Positions 51,649 through 59,992 of a stretch of 64,000 nucleotides of DNA are shown here, in pieces; position 1 is the first letter of the stretch, and the number at the start of each line of letters is the position of its first letter. The notes under the pieces were generated by a model. The model did not search any database. It was not told the DNA's origin and worked only from the letters and a program-made list of their open reading frames with translations. Source of the DNA: Priestia megaterium (GTDB lineage: Bacteria > Bacillota > Bacilli > Bacillales > Bacillaceae_H). The DNA lies in the NCBI RefSeq assembly GCF_023824195.1, contig NZ_CP085442.1:3448001-3512000 (forward strand), read 5' to 3'. A program made the position numbers and the translations under genes.

Positions 51649-52578
51649 ATGTGTCCAAACAATGAATTTTATCAGGACAAGCAAGGGTATCCGATGCAGC
51701 CGAATTACGGAAAAATTACGCGCTATGAAGACGTTCCGATTACGGTTCCTGAACAGCGGCAGCTTCGCCAGCCCGGGTTAGAAAGTTTGATGGTTCCGCG
51801 TCCTATTATCGAAAATCCGCATTACAAAGGAAGCGGCAAATTAAAAGGAAAGGTTGCTCTCATTACAGGCGGTGACAGCGGAATTGGAGCAGCCGCTGCC
51901 ATTGCCTTCGCTAAAGAAGGAGCAAACGTCGCCATTGCTTATTTAGATGAACATGAAGACGCGAACCGAACGAAAGCACGCATTGAAGAACTGGGTCAAA
52001 AATGTGTGCTGCTTCCAGGCGACGTGCGGGAAAAACAGCACTGTAAAGACATCGTCGAAAAAACGGTAGAAACGTTCGGCCAGCTTGATATTTTGTGCAA
52101 TAACGTAGGCGTTCAGTTTCAGCAGATGAGTCTTTTAGACATCACCGATGAGCAGTTTGATCATACGTTCAAAGTGAATATTTACTCGCACTTTTACACG
52201 ACGCGTGCCGCTCTGCCGCATTTAAAAGCCGGCAGCTCGATTATCAATACTGCTTCAATTGTGACATATAAAGGCTATGAGCAGTTAATTGACTATACGG
52301 CAACCAAAGGAGCCATTGTCGGTTTCACTCGTGCGCTTTCCAATAGTGTGATTAAAGACGGCATTCGCGTAAACGCAGTAGCGCCGGGCCGCATCTGGAC
52401 GCCGCTCATTCCATCAAGCTTTTCAGCTGATCAAGTAACGCAAGTGGACAATCCGATGGAGCGCCAAGGACAGCCGTTTGAACTTGCTCCGACCTACGTG
52501 TATCTCGCAAGCGACGACTCACGGTTTGTCACAGGGCAAACGCTTCATGTAAACGGCGGAGAGTGGGTTTCTTCTTAA
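51649..52578 (+). CDS. general-stress type short-chain dehydrogenase
   Basis: A 309-residue SDR with a 60-residue N-terminal extension ending in [20 protein letters not shown], where the cofactor loop lies. NNVG, the catalytic Ser in NTASIV, YTATKGA and the ending [14 protein letters not shown] follow. It closely parallels the gene at 49347-50216 and B. subtilis YhxC/YhdF-type proteins. The GAGGAGG ribosome site is strong. Monocistronic, with a terminator. Confidence 0.88.
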   Translation: MCPNNEFYQDKQGYPMQPNYGKITRYEDVPITVPEQRQLRQPGLESLMVPRPIIENPHYKGSGKLKGKVALITGGDSGIGAAAAIAFAKEGANVAIAYLDEHEDANRTKARIEELGQKCVLLPGDVREKQHCKDIVEKTVETFGQLDILCNNVGVQFQQMSLLDITDEQFDHTFKVNIYSHFYTTRAALPHLKAGSSIINTASIVTYKGYEQLIDYTATKGAIVGFTRALSNSVIKDGIRVNAVAPGRIWTPLIPSSFSADQVTQVDNPMERQGQPFELAPTYVYLASDDSRFVTGQTLHVNGGEWVSS

Positions 52579-52590
52579 GCATCTCAATAA

Positions 52591-52621
52591 AAAAAGCGTG
52601 AAGCCAAGCTCCACGCTTTTT
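52591..52621. terminator. terminator between convergent SDR and carboxypeptidase genes
   Basis: AAAAAGCGTG pairs with CACGCTTTTT around an 11-nt loop, with a long T run on the + strand. Confidence 0.8.
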
Positions 52622-52622
52622 T

Positions 52623-54278
52623 TTATTTACGGGATTCTTTTTGCAAAGGTGATTTTTCAATTGAACGCGTAAACCGGTAAACATCAAGTTCTTGTCCTAC
52701 CTCTGAAGGCAAATACCCAAACGTTGTGAAGCTGTCCACAGATTCCGGCTCAAGTGATAGAGACAATAAATTGTTTTGAGGCTGAGACGTTAAAAAGACG
52801 TAGCTTCCTTTTGGGAACGTCACCGTTTTTGGCTTGACGATTGTTTGTACGTCTACATTTGGTTTGTTTTCGTAGGCTTCATTTTCAATGCGGCTGCTGA
52901 CGTTATACGCTTCTACTGAAAGAGCCGTTTCTTTCGTTAACTTGAAGCCTTTTACTCCTTGTCCCTGCAGTTTTGCTGCTAACTCTTCATGTCCTGGTTT
53001 TAAAATATAAGCAGTCGGACGTTCGCGGACAAGCGTCGGCGTTGCTTTCTTTGCACTGTAGTATGTCACAGGAATTTCTTTAACAGACGCGCTTTCCACA
53101 TCAACCATTTCTAACGTGGAATTTGGTATTTTTTTATTTTCACTGTTCACAACAATTGGATCATGATCATTTGCATTTTTTCCTTTTTTGACAAACGCTG
53201 CTTTTTCTTTTGCAATCAGCGCTTTAATTTGTTTGGCATGATCGGCTGTTTGCGTAATCAGCTTTTCTTGCGTAGCAATTTGCGCACTCACTCGCCGCGG
53301 AAAATCTTCTCGTCCAATGCCGATTCCCCTGCTTTCGACTAAAAACGAAAACGATGGATACAAGCCTAGTGAGTTTCGGCCGATCCGCGGTTCAACTGAG
53401 CCTTCTTCCACTTCAAGCTGCCCTTGTTTATTCACTTGAGACGTATAGTATACCTCTCCTGAATATCCTTGCTTTTCAATTGCTGTAAGCGTGCTGTTCA
53501 CAAACAGCTCATCAGACATGTCTCGAATGCGCTGCGGAATATTTAAGTTTCGACCGGACTGCAGTAAAATATCGTGATACTTCCACACGCCTTCTTTACC
53601 GATATTTTTAAATCCGCTGCTGTAAGGCGTATATTCATGAGCGTCAATAACAACTTCTGGTGAAAAACGGTTAAATTCAGCTCGCACGCTCTGCACTTCC
53701 GGGCTTTCAAGCTTTATGTAGTCGCGGTTTCCGTCTAAATTATTCGCTAGCTGACGTTTAAATGCATAAGACCCGTCTGGATTAATGCGCGGCACAATGA
53801 CAATGTTCACTTTATTTAGCACATCTTTCCCAAAGTCTTCTGTTAAACGCGTTGCAACGGCGAGTACGGATTCACCGCTTGCAGGTTCATTTCCGTGAAT
53901 TTGACTTTGAAGCCAAATCGTTGGCTTTTTGGATGTCTTTCCATCTGCAAATTTCTTTTCCTTCGAAAAGTACAGAGCCGGAATGTCTCGCCCTTGCTGT
54001 GATTTACCGATAATCTTCAGCTTTACGTACGGACTTTTATGAGCAAGCTTTTGAACATAACCCATCATTTCTTCTTGAGTCGTAAACGCGTCTTGTCCTT
54101 TTGTAAATGCCGGCGTTGCTTCATTCACCTTTATTTCTGGATAAAGCGCTTTAATTTTTTCCGGCTGACTATAGTCTTTTCCGTAATAAGGCATCTCAGC
54201 TTGTACCGCAAGCGGCGACAGCAATAATCCAATCGACAAAATCGCCGGCGCCGCTGTTCGTTTTACAGTTTTTTTCAT
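52623..54278 (-). CDS. secreted M14 zinc carboxypeptidase
   Basis: A 551-residue exported peptidase. The signal peptide is KKTVKRTAAPAILSIGLLLSPLAVQA, cleaved near VQA-EM. The M14 domain (about 60-345) has the HxxE zinc motif in QIHGNEPASGE, the substrate-binding NPDGSYAFKRQLANNLDGNRDY, the third zinc ligand in DAHEY and the catalytic Glu in LVESRGIG. The C-terminal 200 residues are a beta-rich accessory region. It removes C-terminal residues from extracellular peptides. A GGGGAGGAG site precedes the ATG. Confidence 0.9.
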   Translation of the reverse strand: MKKTVKRTAAPAILSIGLLLSPLAVQAEMPYYGKDYSQPEKIKALYPEIKVNEATPAFTKGQDAFTTQEEMMGYVQKLAHKSPYVKLKIIGKSQQGRDIPALYFSKEKKFADGKTSKKPTIWLQSQIHGNEPASGESVLAVATRLTEDFGKDVLNKVNIVIVPRINPDGSYAFKRQLANNLDGNRDYIKLESPEVQSVRAEFNRFSPEVVIDAHEYTPYSSGFKNIGKEGVWKYHDILLQSGRNLNIPQRIRDMSDELFVNSTLTAIEKQGYSGEVYYTSQVNKQGQLEVEEGSVEPRIGRNSLGLYPSFSFLVESRGIGIGREDFPRRVSAQIATQEKLITQTADHAKQIKALIAKEKAAFVKKGKNANDHDPIVVNSENKKIPNSTLEMVDVESASVKEIPVTYYSAKKATPTLVRERPTAYILKPGHEELAAKLQGQGVKGFKLTKETALSVEAYNVSSRIENEAYENKPNVDVQTIVKPKTVTFPKGSYVFLTSQPQNNLLSLSLEPESVDSFTTFGYLPSEVGQELDVYRFTRSIEKSPLQKESRK

Positions 54279-54520
54279 TCATTGACTCCTCCCCATCCCC
54301 TTGGTTAGACATTTTAAATTTTTAAAATATTTAAAATGTTACATAAATAATTATACCGTTTAAGGAAATAACTTCAAGATAAGGGAGCTGAACCTTTTTG
54401 ACTATTTTAGTGTATTGTACGCTTTTTATAGATATAAGCAAAGATTGATTATACCTTATACTTTTATACGTACCTATTACATACAGAAAAACGAAATTTC
54501 CACCTCTACCTTATAGATAA
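54279..54520. other. upstream region of carboxypeptidase gene
   Basis: No gene. A 10-bp dyad, ACATTTTAAA and TTTAAAATGT (54309-54339, 11-nt centre), lies 30 bp before the carboxypeptidase start and may be an operator overlapping its AT-rich promoter. The rest of the stretch is AT-rich without clear signals. Confidence 0.45.
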
Positions 54521-54810
54521 AAGAGGTTGAGACATAACTGAATGAATTCAATCTAAAGACAAACAAATGGGATACATGACCTCGTATGGAGTGCTTGTGA
54601 CACCGCAGTTGATTTCCGTGCAAGACTTCGCTTTCCGCGGGCGGCCGGTGAGCCTCCTCGTCGCTTGCGCTCCTGCGGGGTCTCACCTGTTCCGCTTTTC
54701 CCGCAGGAGTCTTCGCCTTGCCCTCCAATCAACTGCTAGAAGGAACTAAACAGATGAAACCTACGTTCGCCATAACAAAAAAATGAACCACTAATCGAAC
54801 ATGTTGATCA
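54521..54810 (+). repeat. MITE-like repeat, copy E (right end lost)
   Basis: It starts AAAAGAGGTTGAGACATAAC and has the fullest core: CGCTTTCCGCGGGCGGCCGG, then CTCCTGCGGG facing CCCGCAGGAG (10-bp arms, 20-nt loop). Homology to copy D stops near GTTGATCAA at 54810, so the TTTTGTCCCAGCCTC end is missing. The following AAGAGGCAGC may be a rearranged junction. Confidence 0.75.
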
Positions 54811-54867
54811 AAAGAGGCAGCAACCTATTGAATTAAGTTTCCTCATCAGCTCTATAGAAACATAAAA

Positions 54868-54891
54868 AGCTCTCTCCATGAGGAAAGAGCT
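54868..54891 (-). terminator. terminator of the AlkC-like gene
   Basis: AGCTCTCTCC pairs with GGAAAGAGCT (one wobble, 4-nt loop); leftwards it is followed by TTTTT. It overlaps the stop codon of the AlkC-like gene. Confidence 0.75.
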
Positions 54892-55969
54892 ACTCTATCA
54901 CAAAGTCCGCTTCTGCTTTTACCACTCCGTTTACAATAACAGAAAGCGTATGCGTACCACTGTAATGTTTTCTTGTACTTAAATCTTTAAACGCATGCTT
55001 TTTTGTGACTGTCAGCGTTTGGGCTGCTTTTGCTTGAACATTTTTTAGCATAAACACTTTTTGAGTGCGGTTTCCTTTTGCTTTTACGTAATGAATTCCG
55101 TACTCTATGCGAAGCGGCATGTTTTTTTCTACCGATAGCTCAAAGGAAAAGTCAATGCTATCACCAATCGTAATGGCATGCGGCTGTAAGCTAAGCCCTG
55201 TGACATTCACTCCGGGGTCATCTCCATAGCCAAAAAGAGCAAGTGCTTCAGGATCTCCTTTTTTCAGCAGTGAACGGCACGCATGTTTAACGATCCAGTC
55301 GGTTTTAGAGTCTTTTCCGTACCAGCTTTTCACCACATCAAGCATCCAATCTTTTTCGATGTAAGAAATATCATTTAAATGATTGGCTACGCTTTTGCGG
55401 ACATATAGCGATTCATCGCATTTTAACTGCTCTAAAATCGGCAGCGTTTGTTTTGGATCTTGCTTTAACGCAGGTACTGACTGTCCCCATGGAAGTCTAG
55501 GCCGGCTCCCTTCGCTTGCTAATCTGCGAATATGATAGTTTTGATCCCCCGCCCACTCAATCATTTGCTCAAGCATTCGTTTTGGATCTTGAATTAAAAA
55601 TGGACGCACCGCAAATTCTGACGTAGAAAACGGCGTAAAAAAAGCGAGTGCTTTTATTGAAGCTTCCCAAGCGTTCAACCCGTAAAGCTCAACATAATCT
55701 GGAAAAATCGTACCTTGAAGTCCTCCTACCGTTGGAGCCACTTTATATAGGATATGAAGTGCTTCTTCATAATCCGCCGGCAGCACTTCATGCATGGAAA
55801 GGGTAATCCTTCTCATTCGCTCTTTCAGCGCCAACTCTTCCCAATCTTGTTGAAAAACCAGCTTATGAAATACTTCTTTATCAAAGGAACTCATTTCACG
55901 TGAAAAAGCGTCGCTTAAGTGCGTAATCAATTCTTCATTAAACACGCTTTTACGTAATTCTTCAGCCAT
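54890..55969 (-). CDS. AlkC-like DNA alkylation repair protein with C-terminal Ig-like domain
   Basis: A 359-residue protein. Residues 1-245 are helical HEAT-like repeats with the motif LASEGSRPRLPWG, typical of AlkC-family DNA glycosylases, and YVRKSVANHLNDISY. Residues about 255-358 form a beta-rich, Ig-like tail (ISFSFELSVEKN-type strands, HTLSVIVNG). AlkC enzymes excise 3-methyl-purines, and a C-terminal Ig-like domain is known in this family to help grip DNA. It lies 2 bp after a GNAT gene and is co-transcribed with it. Confidence 0.8.
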   Translation of the reverse strand: MAEELRKSVFNEELITHLSDAFSREMSSFDKEVFHKLVFQQDWEELALKERMRRITLSMHEVLPADYEEALHILYKVAPTVGGLQGTIFPDYVELYGLNAWEASIKALAFFTPFSTSEFAVRPFLIQDPKRMLEQMIEWAGDQNYHIRRLASEGSRPRLPWGQSVPALKQDPKQTLPILEQLKCDESLYVRKSVANHLNDISYIEKDWMLDVVKSWYGKDSKTDWIVKHACRSLLKKGDPEALALFGYGDDPGVNVTGLSLQPHAITIGDSIDFSFELSVEKNMPLRIEYGIHYVKAKGNRTQKVFMLKNVQAKAAQTLTVTKKHAFKDLSTRKHYSGTHTLSVIVNGVVKAEADFVIE

Positions 55970-55971
55970 AC

Positions 55972-56454
55972 CTATCCCTCTTTTCCCGGTACCATGTTAT
56001 TTTCTTCCGAATAAAGCGCTCGTTCGTACATGCCTTTTTTAAAAATTTGCATAAACAGCTGCTTATTTTTGACTTCTTTAAATCCATACTGACTATACAA
56101 ACCGTGAGCATCTTTTGTCGCCAATAAAATTTTCCGTACGTTTTGAATCGGCTGATAGCGAATCATTTCTTGTACCAGCGCTTTTCCAAGCCCGTTGCCT
56201 CGTGCGTGCGGAAGAATAAACACATCCGCCAAATAAGCAAACGTCGCAAAATCTGAAATAATCCGTCCAAACCCTACTTGTTTATCGCACTCATCATACA
56301 CGCCAAAACAAGCGGAATGTTCAATAGACGTTTGAACAAGGTGAAGCGGAATTCCTTTTGCCCAGTATGATTCATGATGAAGGTAAGAGTAGATGACATC
56401 TATATCAAGCTTTTCTTTATCCGTATGTATGGTAAACTGATGATTTTCTTTCAT
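55972..56454 (-). CDS. GNAT family N-acetyltransferase
   Basis: A 160-residue acetyltransferase: CFGVYDECDKQVGFGRIISDF, YLADVFILPHARGNGLGKALVQEMI with the acetyl-CoA loop R-G-N-G-L-G, and LYSQYGFKEVKNKQLFMQI. This subgroup (YiiD/ElaA-like, TIRYLADVF type) has unknown substrates. ATG 56454 has GGAGG 7 nt upstream; the upstream start at 56481 lies before that site. It is the first gene of a pair with the AlkC-like gene, 2 bp apart. Confidence 0.85.
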   Translation of the reverse strand: MKENHQFTIHTDKEKLDIDVIYSYLHHESYWAKGIPLHLVQTSIEHSACFGVYDECDKQVGFGRIISDFATFAYLADVFILPHARGNGLGKALVQEMIRYQPIQNVRKILLATKDAHGLYSQYGFKEVKNKQLFMQIFKKGMYERALYSEENNMVPGKEG

Positions 56455-56501
56455 GCTGCATCCTCCTTGCTTCTCTATCATAGCACAAATGTTCGTAACA
56501 G

Positions 56502-56532
56502 AAAAAAGCCTTTTGCGGTAAAAGGCTTTTTT
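56502..56532 (-). terminator. terminator of the DUF2306 gene
   Basis: AAAAAAGCCTTTT pairs perfectly with AAAAGGCTTTTTT around a 5-nt loop, immediately after the stop of the leftward DUF2306 gene. Confidence 0.8.
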
Positions 56533-56534
56533 GG

Positions 56535-57020
56535 TTAGTATGATATTTTTTTAGAAACGGAAGGAGTTTTTCTATAGCGTCTTCCCACTATGTAAATAAG
56601 CGGACTGCCAATAATCGTCGGCAAAAACCAATATGAAAGATCGGGAAGCTTGTTTAACAGCGGAATACTGTCTCCAATATTCACAAGCAGCGCGGTAACG
56701 GCTCCGATATAAGACCCCAGCATACCGCGAATATGGTGTTGAAGCCAGCTCTTCCATTTTTGCTTACGGGCTGCATATCCATAAATCGCTAATCCGTATG
56801 AAAACACCGCAATATAAAATAAATAAGCAATTTCATTCCATTTCCAAATCGATAACATGATAGCCGTAGCTGCTAGTGCTGCATAAGCACCGTGATACAC
56901 TTCTCCCCATTTTGTATGCCGTCCTTTTTTCTTAGCCGCTAGCATGGACACCGCTCCTGCAAGCAAACAAATCATGCCGAGTCCAATATGTATACTTAAT
57001 ATAACTTTAAATAAATCCAA
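56535..57020 (-). CDS. DUF2306-like membrane protein
   Basis: A 161-residue protein with four or five transmembrane spans. LSIHIGLGMICLLAGAVSMLAAKKKGRHTKWGEVYH matches the DUF2306 pattern, in which a His in the first helix and the KGRxHxxxG loop are conserved, and HHIRGMLGSYIGAVTAL follows. The conserved His residues suggest heme or metal binding, but the role is unknown. TTG start with AAGGAG 8 nt upstream. Separate terminator. Confidence 0.75.
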   Translation of the reverse strand: MDLFKVILSIHIGLGMICLLAGAVSMLAAKKKGRHTKWGEVYHGAYAALAATAIMLSIWKWNEIAYLFYIAVFSYGLAIYGYAARKQKWKSWLQHHIRGMLGSYIGAVTALLVNIGDSIPLLNKLPDLSYWFLPTIIGSPLIYIVGRRYRKTPSVSKKISY

Positions 57021-57180
57021 CGCGCTCTCTCCTTATACGTCCTTCTCTTTTATATCTTCGGCTAACACATCTATTTTTTAACAAAATATCCCTATTTATT
57101 TTCCAACTCTTTACTTACATGATGCATATGCTCCATATTAAGAAGCGCATACTAGCTGTAGAAAAGGAGGCGGATAGATA

Positions 57181-58037
57181 GTGGAAAATGCTCGAATTAG
57201 CGGATGGCAGCTGTTTGTGTTAATTACGCTCTTTGAGATTGGCAGCGCCTTTTTAGTCGGCTTAGCAATGGATGCTAAGCAAGATGCTTGGATTGCCAAG
57301 GAATTGAAGTAATGGCACGTTCGGCAGAACTGCTGTTTTTCTTCATTTATGTACTCTCGCCGTCGCTGGCTTTATTCTTATCTTCGTTTCTGGCCTCCTT
57401 GATTTTTCAAGCCTAAAGCCAATGCTTGAAAATGGTATTTCTTTAGTGCTGAGGGTTGCCTACAGCCAGACGCTGTATTTTCCTTTTGGCGAAGTCATTG
57501 TATTTGCCATGATTTTTCCTCATACAAAAAATGTAAAAAAAGACCGCATTCATTGTATTCAGCGCAATTACGTTAAACGGCATTAACCTTATGATTACTA
57601 TGATTGTGAATATAAGTGTGCTAGGAGTTGCCCTAACGTCCAGATCTGCTTTTCCGCTTTTAAGCACTGTTTAAAGCATTCAATTCGCAGGTTTTTTAGA
57701 ACGGCTTGATGTATTTTTTATGCTGGCTTTAATCACTGGCGGCTTCTTTAAAATCGGTCTGTTTTTCTACGCCACTGTGCTGGGCCTTTCTCACATGTTT
57801 AAAATTAAAAACCCGTCACCGCTTGTATTTCCAATTGGCTTAGTCGTTTTGTTTTATTCATTGTCTCTTGCTCAAAACTATTTCGAACACGTATATGAAG
57901 GATTAAAAATCATTCCGTTCACTTTACATCTTCCGTTTCAAATTGTCATTCCTGCTCTTTTACTCGTGATCGCATTTTTAAGAAATCGAAAAAAAGTACA
58001 GTCCGTCACTGTGAAAAATACCGCAGAAAATTCGTAG
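57181..58037 (+). pseudogene. decayed GerAB-type spore germination permease
   Basis: From GTG 57181 (AAAGGAGG upstream) the frame reads ISGWQLFVLITLFEIGS and LVGLAMDAKQDAWIA, the typical start of GerAB/GerKB germination permeases, and stops at 57310. Later pieces in shifted frames are also GerAB-like: ARSAELLFFFIYVL, VAGFILIFVSGLLDF, YFPFGEVIVFAMIFPHTKN, RLDVFFMLALITGGFFKIG. The last frame (57720-58037) ends normally. A family protein has about 365 residues; here about 65 after the N-terminus are deleted and there are at least two frameshifts. No gerAA or gerAC partner is next to it. Confidence 0.75.
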
Positions 58038-58111
58038 TATGTCCATTTCTCTATTGGATTTAATCTCCTAAAATTATACAATATAATCAAGAAGCCAAAA
58101 GGAGAACCAAT

Positions 58112-58579
58112 ATGATTGGATTAATTCTTTCTATTTTAGTATTCAACATTCTTGCTTTTAAAACAAACAAGCGCTTCACAGCAAATCAAATTGTACACAT
58201 TTGGATGTTCACCATTGCTGCTCAGCATATCTTTGACGTCTTCATTAATTTCAAATTTCACGGCTACTGGTATTTTGCACAAGAGACAGACTGGCAAGGT
58301 ATTTTTGCCTATACTGTTCTCATTCCGCCTGTAAACATGCTTTTTCTTACTTACTATCCTTTTGCTGGGAAACTCACAAAAAAAGCCGCCTATATTTTAC
58401 TTTGGTCGGTTGCTGTTTTATTTTACGAAATGGTTGCTCTTCTCCCTGCTCCTTGGGGGTATTTTCACTATGGATGGTGGACGTGGTGGTATTCGCTTTT
58501 CTTAAACCCGCTGTTGTTTTGGATGGTGGTGCAGTATTACCGGTGGGTGTGTAAAATTGAAAAAAGAGCGATAACTTAA
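58112..58579 (+). CDS. CBO0543-family membrane protein
   Basis: A 155-residue protein with four or five spans, rich in aromatic residues (FNFKFHGYWYF, WGYFHYGWWTWWYSLFLNP). The HIFDVFINFKFHGYWYF and YEMVALLPAPWGYFHYGWW segments are typical of the CBO0543 family of Firmicute membrane proteins, whose function is unknown and which often occur in multiple copies in spore formers. AAAAGGAG precedes the ATG. It follows the GerAB relic. Confidence 0.8.
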   Translation: MIGLILSILVFNILAFKTNKRFTANQIVHIWMFTIAAQHIFDVFINFKFHGYWYFAQETDWQGIFAYTVLIPPVNMLFLTYYPFAGKLTKKAAYILLWSVAVLFYEMVALLPAPWGYFHYGWWTWWYSLFLNPLLFWMVVQYYRWVCKIEKRAIT

Positions 58580-58666
58580 AAATAGAATAGCCTTTGGACC
58601 AGCACATCATCATTTTCAGCACGTGCAATAAAACGAATGTCTGCTTCTCCGCTGGCTATTCTTTTT

Positions 58667-59992
58667 TTATTTAAAAACGTCTTTGGACAAGGAAACTTGC
58701 TTTTCTTTTTCTTTTCCAACTAACGACACAAGGAATCCTGCTATTCCAGCTATACATAGAACCACCAATAGACCAGTAGTACCTACTAACAAGCTCACCG
58801 CAGCTGAAGCTAACATTCCTCCAACATAACGAAAAGTGGAATAAATGCCCGATGCAGTGCCTGATTGCTCTTTTTTGACAGATTGAATATTCATAGCCTG
58901 CATAGATGAAACACCGATCCCTGCTCCCACTCCTCCTACTAATAAAGATACAATTGTATAAGAAATGGAGGCATTCGCTAAGTGAAAATAAAGCATCGCC
59001 GCAAGCAGTGAAATAAGAAACGATAATCGTATCGGATGTTCTTTCCCTACCTTTTCTGCTAACAATCCTCCTAGCCAAGAAGAAATAGACATGGCTAATG
59101 AAAAAAAGAAAAGAAGCAAACCAATTAAACGAATATCATACTGCTTCTCTAGCAAAAGCGGAACAAACAAAATGGTACTATACATCATAAAATTACTGCA
59201 TAAAATAGAAAGGTTTGAAGAAAAAAAAGGCCGAACCTTAAAAAGTTTAAAATCAATCAGCGGCTCTTGAACCTTGCGTTCTTGCACAATGAAAAGAACG
59301 ATAGATGCTATGCATATGAAAATAGTCCAAGCATTAAACAAATCACGGTGCGTCAGCATTAGCGTAAAGCTCGTCATGCTTACTCCAAGTAAAAAAGCGC
59401 CCCCTATATCCAGCGTTTTTGCTTTTTGTTTTACGGTAGACGGCACATAGATAAATGAACAAATCAACGACAGAACAGCAAAAGGAACGTTAAACCAAAA
59501 AATCGACGTCCACCCAAGATACTTAATTAAAAAAGCTCCTAACACAGGTCCTACAGCTGCTCCTAGCCCCATTGATAATCCAAATAACCCAAGCGTCCTT
59601 CCAAGCTTTTCTTTTGGTAAACTGTGCCTCATAATCGCTGTTGCATTAGGCGTAGCTAGTGCGCCTCCTAATGCTTGCAGCGTTCGAAAGACCGTGAGCG
59701 AAAGTAAGTTATATGAAAACACACAGGCCGCTGATCCCACTAAAAAAATAATCATTCCAGCTACAAACATGGTCTTATTTCCATATAAATCACCCAGTTT
59801 CCCCGCGATGGGCTGAGCAACTGCCATCACAATTAAATAGATCGTTACCACTACTGATACATGTACGATGGAAAGATCAAGCGCTTGAGCAATAGACGGT
59901 AAGCCTACTGCAATCATAGTGGAATTAACGGGAATTAAAAAAGTTCCCGTTAAAATAGAAAAGATAATCAAAGACGGCTTACTGCTGTTCAA
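58667..59992 (-). CDS. MFS multidrug-type exporter
   Basis: A 441-residue major facilitator with 12-14 spans. It has GKLGDLYGNKTMFVAG (motif A), LGLSMGLGAAVGPVLGAFL (antiporter motif C) and a long series of hydrophobic helices, all typical of drug:H+ antiporters. It overlaps the phosphotransferase subunit gene by 14 bp, with TTG start and GGAG 9 nt upstream inside that gene. So it is translationally coupled and is likely to export the same compound class that the enzyme modifies. Confidence 0.85.
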   Translation of the reverse strand: MNSSKPSLIIFSILTGTFLIPVNSTMIAVGLPSIAQALDLSIVHVSVVVTIYLIVMAVAQPIAGKLGDLYGNKTMFVAGMIIFLVGSAACVFSYNLLSLTVFRTLQALGGALATPNATAIMRHSLPKEKLGRTLGLFGLSMGLGAAVGPVLGAFLIKYLGWTSIFWFNVPFAVLSLICSFIYVPSTVKQKAKTLDIGGAFLLGVSMTSFTLMLTHRDLFNAWTIFICIASIVLFIVQERKVQEPLIDFKLFKVRPFFSSNLSILCSNFMMYSTILFVPLLLEKQYDIRLIGLLLFFFSLAMSISSWLGGLLAEKVGKEHPIRLSFLISLLAAMLYFHLANASISYTIVSLLVGGVGAGIGVSSMQAMNIQSVKKEQSGTASGIYSTFRYVGGMLASAAVSLLVGTTGLLVVLCIAGIAGFLVSLVGKEKEKQVSLSKDVFK

